Shown here: positions 1-5,497 of the stretch, piece by piece
How the letters are laid out: every line of letters begins with the position of its first letter
Numbering within the stretch: position 1 is the first letter of the stretch
Assembly (NCBI GenBank): GCA_002715885.1
Contig: PBAG01000003.1
Span: forward strand, 7,297 to 12,793
Origin: Flavobacteriales bacterium
GTDB lineage: Bacteria; Bacteroidota; Bacteroidia; Flavobacteriales; BACL11
Direction of reading: 5' to 3'
Length of the DNA: 5,497 nucleotides
Translations under genes and position numbers: made by a program
Notes under the pieces: generated by a model
Told to the model about the DNA's origin: nothing
The model's database searches: none
Seen by the model: only the letters and a program-made list of their open reading frames with translations

Positions 1-885
1 GAGCTTCTGTCATCAATTATTTTAAGTAATTACCTATTTGTTAATGGCCTTAAAAATTTTTTGTACGATGCACGAGAAATTATTAAAACAGACAGCAAGT
101 TTCAAAATGCAAAAATTAATTGGTTGTCAACTGAAAAAAATGTAAAGAAAGCAATCTCAAGTTTTCCAGCACTAACTCAAGGTTTTATTGCTAGTGACGA
201 TAAAAATAATACTACTACTCTTGGGAGAGAGGGATCTGACTTTACTGCTGCTATAATTTCAAGTATTTTAAATGTTGATGAAGTAATTATTTGGAAAGAT
301 GTAGACGGGGTGCTAAATGCTGACCCAAGATACTTTGATGATTCTATACTTTTAAAAAAGTTATCTTATAGTGAAGCAATAGAACTTGCATTCTATGGGG
401 CAAAAGTCATTCATCCAAGAACTATACAGCCACTACAAGCAAAAAACATACCGCTATCAGTTCGATCATTTATAAATTGTAAAAATCAAGGAACAGTTAT
501 AAATAATTTTGATCTTAAAGACCCAAAGCCATCTTTTATCATTAAGGAAAATCAAGTGCTGATTTCAATTTCTGATACCAACTTATCCTTTATTGTAGAG
601 GAGCATTTAAGTTTAATTTTTAATTTGCTTGATAAATATGACATCAGTTTAAATTTGATGCAAAATTCAGCTGTAAGTTTCTCAATATGTGTTGATAATA
701 CGAAACATAAAATACCTAATTTGATAGAGGAGCTTTCGGAAAAATTTAAAGTTTTTTATAACGATAATGTTATTTTACTTACAATAAGACATTATAATAG
801 TGACTCAATTAATAAAGCTATTAAAGACCGAAAAATCTTATTAGAACAAAAAAGTAGAAATACTGTTCAATTCATTGTAAGCTAA
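1..885 (+). CDS. lysC: Aspartate kinase, monofunctional (5'-truncated by window edge)
   Basis: Aspartate kinase phosphorylates L-aspartate with ATP, the first step toward lysine/diaminopimelate, threonine and methionine. The frame is open from base 1 (it begins ELLSS, the usual GELLS helix), so the N-terminal part with the KFGG nucleotide-binding motif lies upstream; 294 residues are visible. Landmarks, numbered from the edge: YDAREIIKTD near 22-31; TTTLGREGSD at 71-80, where most families have GRGGSD; IWKDVDGVLNADPRYF at about 97-112; and SEAIELAFYGAKVIHPRTI at about 124-142, all kinase-domain signatures. Two ACT-type regulatory segments follow from about residue 185, including LMQNSAVSFSICVD and a closing QKSRNTVQFIV. 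The stop comes directly after the second ACT segment, so there is no homoserine dehydrogenase domain and this is not a ThrA-type fusion. Feedback inhibition through the ACT domains is likely from the family; the effector cannot be read here. A TTG at 61 is internal and not the start. Confidence 0.95.
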   Translation, partial: ELLSSIILSNYLFVNGLKNFLYDAREIIKTDSKFQNAKINWLSTEKNVKKAISSFPALTQGFIASDDKNNTTTLGREGSDFTAAIISSILNVDEVIIWKDVDGVLNADPRYFDDSILLKKLSYSEAIELAFYGAKVIHPRTIQPLQAKNIPLSVRSFINCKNQGTVINNFDLKDPKPSFIIKENQVLISISDTNLSFIVEEHLSLIFNLLDKYDISLNLMQNSAVSFSICVDNTKHKIPNLIEELSEKFKVFYNDNVILLTIRHYNSDSINKAIKDRKILLEQKSRNTVQFIVS

Positions 886-890
886 TTTAA

Positions 891-898
891 TATATTTG
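891..898 (+). promoter_or_regulatory. Candidate Bacteroidetes-type -7 promoter element (TAnnTTTG)
   Basis: The bases TATATTTG match the Bacteroidetes housekeeping sigma factor -7 consensus TAnnTTTG exactly. They lie in the 22-base gap between the aspartate kinase stop and the ATG at 908. I see no convincing -33 TTG at the usual spacing; the nearest upstream TTG, at 875-877, is only 13 bases away. If the element is used, transcription would begin only a few bases before the ATG, giving a very short or nearly absent leader. In AT-rich DNA an 8-base match with two free positions can arise by chance, but its position just before a gene supports it. Confidence 0.5.
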
Positions 899-907
899 CG
901 TCCCACT

Positions 908-2698
908 ATGAAAGATTATCATAAGTTTCATATACCAGTAATGGGTACTGCTTTTACAGCTGAAACACCACTAAGAGTTGCACAGTTTGGTATTAATTCA
1001 GTAGTATCTATTGTTGATGATGTTTTACTTGAAAGACTTAGAAAAGTATATTGTGAATCAAATGGATATATTTATGATGAAATTACCAATGAAAATATAA
1101 ACCATAGAGCTGACAGAATTACTTCATATCTTAATTTGATAAATAAGCTTACCACAAAAAAATTTGAAGAATTTATTAATTCAACAAAAGAAAAATTTGA
1201 AGACATAAAAAAATATTTTTCATTATTACCAAATTCATCTGAAATTAAAAAAGAGTTTTATAAAATAATAGATGAGAATTTTTCTTTTGATGAATTAAAA
1301 GAGTTTTTAAAAGAAAATTTATCTATTGGAAGTATAGATGTAAACATTATGACAAAAGTTGATAAGCAAAATTTTTATAAAAAAGAAGCATTATCTGTTG
1401 AGTATAATGATGCTCATGCTGCACTACGTGGATATGCTGAGAGTGATTTAGAATCTTCAATAATTTTTTCGGCTGGAATGAATCCAAGACTTTACGGTTA
1501 CATTGCTAATTTTAAAGATTTTTTTCCTGATGTAAATGGAAAAATTAAAAAGAAAATTGTTTTAAAAGTAAGTGACTATAGGTCTGCTATCATTCAAGGT
1601 AAATTTTTAGCTAAAAAGGGTTTGTGGGTTTCTGAATACAGAATTGAATCTGGACTAAATTGTGGTGGTCATGCCTTTGCAACCGATGGTCTTCTTATGG
1701 GGCCAATTTTAAACGAGTTTAGAGAGAATAGACAAACTTTGATTGATGATACTTTTGAAATATTAATAGATTCACTCAAAAAATCTCAGCGTACGGTACC
1801 TAACCAAAAATTAAATATTAAAATAACTGCACAAGGTGGGGTAGGTACATCTGATGAACAAAACTTTTTAATTAATTATTATAATTTAGACTCTGTTGGA
1901 TGGGGGACACCTTTTTTATTAGTTCCTGAAGTTACAACTGTTGATGCTGTTACAAGAGAAAAGTTATTAAATGCTAAAGAAGAGGATTTGTATTTAAGTA
2001 AAGTTTCTCCACTAGGAGTTCCGTTCAATAATCTCAAAAATAATACGAAGGACATTGAAAGGGATAATAAAATTGAGGAGGGAAAGCCTGGAAGTTCATG
2101 TCCAAGAAGATTCTTAGCGCTTAGTCAAGAATATGATGAACAGGGCATTTGTACAGCTTCAAGAAAATTTCAAAAAATTAAAATCAAAGAGTCATCTGAG
2201 GATCAGAGTATTTCACTTAATAACATTTTTGAAAAAACATGTCTATGCGTTGGTTTAGCGGCTCCTGCTATTATAAACAATAATATCAATGCTAAAGATA
2301 GTAAAGCAGTCTCAATTTGTCCAGGGCCAAATTTGGCATATTTTTCAAATGAAATGAGCCTTCAAGAAATATCTCAACATATATATGGTATAAAAGAATC
2401 ATCTGTTAGAAAAGATAGGCCTCACTTTTTTGTTAAGGAGTTGGAGTTATATGTCAAATATTTAAAGGAAAAAATAGATGAATCAACTACAGATTTTACT
2501 AAAAAGCAAGAAAAATATTTTCATAAATTTTTGAATAATATGAATGAAGGTATTGATTATTACAACAATCTATTTAAAGAAATGAAATCAAATTTTTCGT
2601 CTGGCGCCGATAAAATAATTGAATCTATCAAAAAGCAAAAGTTTAAATTGGATCAAATTTCCAAAAAAATAGATCAAATTAAAAAGGAATTAGCTTAA
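908..2698 (+). CDS. Uncharacterised nitronate-monooxygenase-like FMN TIM-barrel protein with Cys-containing C-terminal region
   Basis: No named gene is recognised; function unknown. Residues count from the ATG at 908 (596 aa). HIPVMGTAFTAETPLRVAQFG (about 8-28) resembles strand 1 and helix 1 of nitronate monooxygenase/2-nitropropane dioxygenase barrels. A lysine/glutamate-rich helical insertion fills about 40-135. Barrel-like segments resume with SIDVNIMTKVD (about 142-152), IIFSAGMNPR (185-194) and KIVLKVSDYRS (216-226). GLNCGGHAF (249-257) recalls the family's EAGGHxG motif. ITAQGGVGTSDE (306-317) and VGWGTPFLL (330-338) recall its AAGGI and QMGTRF phosphate-binding strands. Cys398, 415, 445, 447 and 471 lie in conserved-looking contexts (SSCPRR, GICTAS, TCLCVGL, SICPGPN). 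The last 95 or so residues are helical and lysine-rich. There is no signal peptide or membrane segment, so it is probably cytoplasmic. ATG908 is preferred to TTG896, which overlaps the -7 element, and to ATG941, which would remove the first barrel strand. The gene is certain; the FMN-barrel assignment is inferred from motifs. Confidence 0.85.
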   Translation: MKDYHKFHIPVMGTAFTAETPLRVAQFGINSVVSIVDDVLLERLRKVYCESNGYIYDEITNENINHRADRITSYLNLINKLTTKKFEEFINSTKEKFEDIKKYFSLLPNSSEIKKEFYKIIDENFSFDELKEFLKENLSIGSIDVNIMTKVDKQNFYKKEALSVEYNDAHAALRGYAESDLESSIIFSAGMNPRLYGYIANFKDFFPDVNGKIKKKIVLKVSDYRSAIIQGKFLAKKGLWVSEYRIESGLNCGGHAFATDGLLMGPILNEFRENRQTLIDDTFEILIDSLKKSQRTVPNQKLNIKITAQGGVGTSDEQNFLINYYNLDSVGWGTPFLLVPEVTTVDAVTREKLLNAKEEDLYLSKVSPLGVPFNNLKNNTKDIERDNKIEEGKPGSSCPRRFLALSQEYDEQGICTASRKFQKIKIKESSEDQSISLNNIFEKTCLCVGLAAPAIINNNINAKDSKAVSICPGPNLAYFSNEMSLQEISQHIYGIKESSVRKDRPHFFVKELELYVKYLKEKIDESTTDFTKKQEKYFHKFLNNMNEGIDYYNNLFKEMKSNFSSGADKIIESIKKQKFKLDQISKKIDQIKKELA

Positions 2699-2701
2699 TT
2701 C
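2681..2701. terminator. Candidate weak terminator hairpin at the convergent gene ends
   Basis: A perfect 6-base inverted repeat, GAATTA (2687-2692) and TAATTC (2696-2701), surrounds a 3-base loop. It covers both stop codons of the two converging genes. Read on the - strand, the stem is followed by C and then five T (2685-2681), the arrangement of a rho-independent terminator for the rsmA-mgtE-dehydrogenase operon. On the + strand a six-T run follows at 2710-2715, eight bases after the stem. The stem has only one G-C pair and so is thermodynamically weak; in such AT-rich sequence it could be chance. Confidence 0.35.
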
Positions 2702-3610
2702 AGAAATAATTTTTTCAGACAAAATTTTTGCTATCTTAAAATAACTTTCTGTTGTCCAACCGGCTATATGAGGTGTTAGAATTGTTTTATTTGAGTTTAG
2801 TAAAAAAGTCAAATCTCTGTTTCTTTTTAACTTTTCAAATGAAGTCTTTTCATGTTCAAATACATCTAAACAAGCTCCCTTTACTTTATTTTCTTTAATC
2901 CCTCTAATGAGTGCCTTTGTGTCAACACATTGTCCGCGTGAGGTATTAATTAAGTAAAATGGTTTTTTCATTTTATTTATAAAACTTTTATCAATATATT
3001 TTTTTGTTTCATCATTTAAAGGAACATGTAAACTCAAAATTTCTGCTTTTTCAAAAATTTCTTTTAATGAAGACTTGTATTCATAATTTTGTTTGTACTT
3101 ATCATATACAAGAAGTTCTAGATCAAAATTTTTTAAAAGATTAACAAAAGAACTTCCCGTATTTCCAAATCCGATGATGCCAATTTTTTTTCCTGACAAT
3201 TCAATTCCTCGATTTTCTTCTCTCAACCATTTGCCAGACTTGAGTTCATTATTAGCTTGATTTATTTTATTAAATAAGTTAAGGATTAGCGCCAAGGCAT
3301 GTTCAGCAACAGCTTGTTTATTGCCTTCTGCAGCATTTATACATTTTATTTTTTTTTGTTCTGCATATTTTATATCAATATTTTCAAGCCCAGAACCTGC
3401 TCTAGCTATAAATTTTAATTTCTTTGCTGCATCAATAAATTTTTTGTCAATTTTAAACCTACTTCTTATTACAATTCCGTCATATTTTGCAATAATTTTC
3501 TCAATTTGACTTTTTGTTTTTGAAAATTCAAAATCACATACAATATTTTTTTTCTCTAACTGATCAATTAAATATTTATGTGTCGTATCTATAAAAAGAA
3601 CTTTATTCAT
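2690..3610 (-). CDS. D-2-hydroxyacid dehydrogenase, NAD-dependent (3-phosphoglycerate dehydrogenase-like)
   Basis: A 306-residue member of the D-isomer-specific 2-hydroxyacid dehydrogenase family, which interconverts 2-oxoacids and D-2-hydroxyacids with NAD(H). The N-terminal half of the catalytic domain is residues 1-100. RAGSGLENID (70-79) is the substrate-loop motif. The Rossmann domain is inserted after about 100, with GFGNTG at 147-152 and an acidic Asp170 ending strand 2, which favours NAD over NADP. The family's catalytic triad is intact: Arg225 in NTSRGQCVD, Glu254 in LDVFEHE and His281 in TPHIAGWT; the Arg-Glu spacing of 29 equals that of E. coli SerA. There is no C-terminal ACT domain, so it is a short-form enzyme and serine feedback through ACT is not expected. 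3-Phosphoglycerate is a plausible substrate, but no serC or serB is adjacent, so glyoxylate/hydroxypyruvate or another 2-oxoacid is possible and no symbol is given. Its ATG overlaps the mgtE stop as ATGA, which suggests translational coupling. Its 3' end overlaps the convergent gene by 9 bases. Confidence 0.92.
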   Translation of the reverse strand: MNKVLFIDTTHKYLIDQLEKKNIVCDFEFSKTKSQIEKIIAKYDGIVIRSRFKIDKKFIDAAKKLKFIARAGSGLENIDIKYAEQKKIKCINAAEGNKQAVAEHALALILNLFNKINQANNELKSGKWLREENRGIELSGKKIGIIGFGNTGSSFVNLLKNFDLELLVYDKYKQNYEYKSSLKEIFEKAEILSLHVPLNDETKKYIDKSFINKMKKPFYLINTSRGQCVDTKALIRGIKENKVKGACLDVFEHEKTSFEKLKRNRDLTFLLNSNKTILTPHIAGWTTESYFKIAKILSEKIISELS

Positions 3611-4956
3611 AATAATATTTGTCCAATTGTAAAATATATTACGAGACCAGTAATATCGTTAACTGTGGTAATAAAAGGGCCTGTTGCCAAAGCAGGATCA
3701 ATTTTATATTTTTCGAGCAATAGCGGAGTTGATGTGCCAAATATTGCGGCAAAAATTATTACTGATAATAGTGAAATACTTACTGCAAAACTTAATTCAA
3801 TACTAAAATCTAAAATATAGGTTAAGATAAATATTAAAATAGAACAAATTATTCCATTCAATAAAGCAACGCCAAGTTCTTTAATTAATCTCACGAATAT
3901 TGCCTCAGTTTTTAAAGTGTTGTTTGCTAGACCCTGTACTACTATAGCAGCTGACTGAATGCCAACATTTCCTGCCATGGCTGCAATTAATGGAATAAAA
4001 AAAGCAAGTTCTATGTTTTTTTCAATTTCAAAAAACCCTATTACTTTAGCTCCAAGTAAACCACCTATCAATCCAATAACTAACCACGGTAGTCTAGCAC
4101 GTGTTATATCCCAAATATTATCATTTGCCTCAACATCTTCAGAAATACCAGATGCAATTTGATAATCTTTTTCTGCTTCTTCTTTTACAAAACTTAAAAT
4201 ATCATCAATTGTTATTCTTCCCAGAAGTTCGTTTTTTTCATTAACTACTGGAATAACAACTAAGTTATATTTGTTCATCATGTTAGCTACAAATTCATTG
4301 TCTTTTTTTGAATCAACAGAAATGAAATTTGAATTGATTATTGATTTAATTAGATTTGATTTTTCACTGACAAGTAGTTTTTTTAATGATAATAATCCGC
4401 AAAGTTTATTGTTATCATCAACAACATATATAGAATGAATATTTTTTATTTTTTCTGCTTGTGCTCTTACTTCTTTTAAACACTTTTCTGTAGTCCAGTT
4501 TTGATTTACTTTTACAAGCTCAACAGCCATTAAAGATCCCGCAGAATTTTCGTCAAATTTTAATAGGTCAGCAATGTAACTTCTTTGATTTTTGTCTGAG
4601 ATATATGAAAGGACTTTTTCTTTTTTTTCATTTGAGAGTTCAGAAATAACATCAGCAGCATTGTCAGATTCTAAATTATTTATAATTTTTTTTGCGATTT
4701 TTTTTGAGCTAAATTCATTTAAAATAGATTCTCTAAATTCATCTTCAAGCTCAACAATAATGTCTGCAGATTTAGTAGTTTCAATAATTTCAAATAAATA
4801 CTGTGCATCAATTTCTGAAAGACTTTCTATAATATCAGCAATATCTGCTGCATGTACTTTTTGTAACTTTTTTGAAATAGCTTTTGTATCTTGTTTTTTT
4901 ATTAAACAAGTTAGATCATCAATAAAACTTTTATTTACTTCAAATTGTTTTGGCAT
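3607..4956 (-). CDS. mgtE: Magnesium transporter/channel MgtE
   Basis: MgtE is a homodimeric inner-membrane Mg2+ channel whose cytoplasmic domains sense Mg2+ and close the pore when the ion is plentiful. At 449 residues the protein has the usual length. An acidic, helical MgtE N domain spans about 10-130, with the repeated HAADIADIIESL (35-46) and DNAADVISEL (98-107). Two CBS domains follow at about 138-196 (beginning SAGSLM) and 197-258 (ending GRITIDDIL). A connecting helix at about 259-287 leads to five membrane segments near 290-310, 316-341, 362-382, 387-412 and 427-449. The pore motifs AAMAGNVGIQSA (325-336) and DPALATGPFITTVNDITG (420-437) are intact; Asp434 matches the pore aspartate known from Thermus MgtE. 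The ATG at 4956 lies inside the end of rsmA (17-base overlap) and has no Shine-Dalgarno sequence. There is therefore no untranslated leader for a Mg2+ riboswitch, and ion control is most likely at the protein level. Confidence 0.97.
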   Translation of the reverse strand: MPKQFEVNKSFIDDLTCLIKKQDTKAISKKLQKVHAADIADIIESLSEIDAQYLFEIIETTKSADIIVELEDEFRESILNEFSSKKIAKKIINNLESDNAADVISELSNEKKEKVLSYISDKNQRSYIADLLKFDENSAGSLMAVELVKVNQNWTTEKCLKEVRAQAEKIKNIHSIYVVDDNNKLCGLLSLKKLLVSEKSNLIKSIINSNFISVDSKKDNEFVANMMNKYNLVVIPVVNEKNELLGRITIDDILSFVKEEAEKDYQIASGISEDVEANDNIWDITRARLPWLVIGLIGGLLGAKVIGFFEIEKNIELAFFIPLIAAMAGNVGIQSAAIVVQGLANNTLKTEAIFVRLIKELGVALLNGIICSILIFILTYILDFSIELSFAVSISLLSVIIFAAIFGTSTPLLLEKYKIDPALATGPFITTVNDITGLVIYFTIGQILL

Positions 4957-5497
4957 TATTTGTAATGTTTATAAAATCTTCCACAGTGAGACTTTCAGCT
5001 CTAAGGTGCATTAGATTATCTATTGATGTCCCAAAATCGAGATTTAAACTTTTTAAAGAATTTTTTATTGTTTTTCTTCTTTGGTTAAATGTTGTTTTAA
5101 CAATTTTTTTGTAGAGTTTATTATCACACTTTAATTCTTTTCTATTGTTTCTTTTTAGTTTAATGATACCTGATTTTACTTTTGGAGGTGGGGAAAATTC
5201 ATTTTCATTTACACTGAAACAATACTCTACTTCAAAAAAAGTTTGAATAAATACGCTTAATATGCCTCTTTTTTTACCTTTTTTTGCGGCCACTCTTTCG
5301 GCAACCTCTTTTTGAAACATTCCCACAATTTCATTTATGATATTTTTATTTTCATATACTTTAAATAAAATTTGAGATGATATGTTATAAGGGAAATTAC
5401 CAATAATTGTAAAATTATTTTCAAAGATTTTGTTTAGATTAACATCTAAAAAATCACCTTCAATTATTTTTTTATTAAGCTTAGGAATTTTCTTTTT
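4940..5497 (-). CDS. rsmA: 16S rRNA (adenine1518-N6/adenine1519-N6)-dimethyltransferase, N-terminus beyond window
   Basis: RsmA (KsgA) uses S-adenosylmethionine to dimethylate two adjacent adenines in the 3'-terminal helix of 16S rRNA, a late check in 30S subunit assembly. The frame runs open to the window edge, so 185 residues are seen; about 75-80 N-terminal residues, including the glycine-rich SAM motif, lie outside. Numbered from the edge, EGDFL (13-17) holds the acidic motif-III residue, and IIGNFPYNISSQI (31-43) holds the catalytic N-[LF]-P-Y motif at 34-37. GMFQKEVAER is the usual MxQKEVAxR segment. Further on are SPPPKVKSG and, in the C-terminal domain, FNQRRKTIKNSLK and RAESLTVEDF, all family-typical. 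A GTG at 5326 gives only an internal in-frame start, because it follows the catalytic motif. The stop lies 17 bases inside mgtE, so the two genes are tightly coupled at the head of an apparent three-gene operon. Confidence 0.96.
   Translation of the reverse strand, partial: KKKIPKLNKKIIEGDFLDVNLNKIFENNFTIIGNFPYNISSQILFKVYENKNIINEIVGMFQKEVAERVAAKKGKKRGILSVFIQTFFEVEYCFSVNENEFSPPPKVKSGIIKLKRNNRKELKCDNKLYKKIVKTTFNQRRKTIKNSLKSLNLDFGTSIDNLMHLRAESLTVEDFINITNNAKTI

Noticed and set aside
61..63. TTG at 61 as the start of the aspartate kinase
   Set aside because: The same frame is open back to base 1 and encodes the conserved ELLSS segment, so the protein is cut by the window edge rather than short.
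896..907. TTG at 896 as the start of the unknown protein, adding four residues
   Set aside because: The TTG is the end of the TATATTTG -7 element, so it would lie upstream of the likely transcription start, and an ATG follows at 908.
1141..1330. A/T-rich, Lys/Glu/Phe-rich stretch as a simple repeat or low-complexity degenerate region
   Set aside because: The frame stays open with varied codons and no repeat unit. It reads as a helical insertion in the protein.
3321..3509. Open + strand frame with hydrophobic residues resembling a small membrane protein
   Set aside because: It is fully antisense to the dehydrogenase, whose family motifs are clear; Phe/Ile-rich content is what the complement of AT-rich, Lys-rich codons gives.
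4940..4970. Mg2+-sensing riboswitch or leader before mgtE
   Set aside because: The mgtE start lies inside the rsmA coding end, so there is no untranslated leader to hold one.
4592..5014. 140-codon open + strand frame opposite mgtE and rsmA
   Set aside because: It is antisense to two well-supported genes, Ser/Phe/Ile-rich in the way of a shadow frame, and resembles no family. The open + frames at 3578-3820 and 3959-4162 were dropped for the same reason.
5324..5326. GTG at 5326 (- strand) as the start of a short, truncated rsmA
   Set aside because: The frame continues to the window edge and includes the catalytic NFPY motif and EGDFL, so the gene is intact as far as can be seen.

Overview
The window is strongly AT-rich (roughly a quarter to 30% G+C by eye). 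It looks like a chromosomal housekeeping segment from a member of the Bacteroidetes, most probably a marine-type Flavobacteriia with a compact genome. Four things point there: the wording of the aspartate kinase (GREGSD, WKDVDGVLNADPRYF, the LMQNSA..S ACT signature and the VQFIV ending), the RsmA sequence (GNFPYNISSQI, GMFQKEVAER, NPPP-like SPPPKVKSG), a perfect Bacteroidetes-type -7 element (TAnnTTTG) before one gene, and the lack of obvious Shine-Dalgarno sequences. No mobile element, CRISPR array, tRNA or rRNA is visible. Coding density is almost complete, and the only true intergenic gap is 22 bases.

Layout. On the + strand, positions 1-885 hold the C-terminal two thirds of a monofunctional aspartate kinase (lysC), cut by the window edge. 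Next, at 908-2698, is a 596-residue protein of unknown function. It keeps the landmarks of an FMN-binding TIM barrel of the nitronate monooxygenase/2-nitropropane dioxygenase type, interrupted by a long helical insertion and followed by a cysteine-containing region and a lysine-rich helical tail. On the - strand, read from the right edge, are rsmA (ksgA, partial), mgtE and a D-2-hydroxyacid dehydrogenase. These three overlap by 17 and 4 bases and almost certainly form one operon.

The two gene sets converge and overlap tail to tail by 9 bases at 2690-2698. A small inverted repeat there covers both stop codons and may act as a weak terminator.

The genes cover unrelated core functions: the first step of the aspartate amino-acid pathway, 16S rRNA dimethylation, Mg2+ uptake and a D-2-hydroxyacid NAD(H) dehydrogenase. 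Nothing shows that they form one pathway. The most interesting object is the uncharacterised flavoprotein-like gene at 908-2698. I do not see a clearly new multi-gene system.
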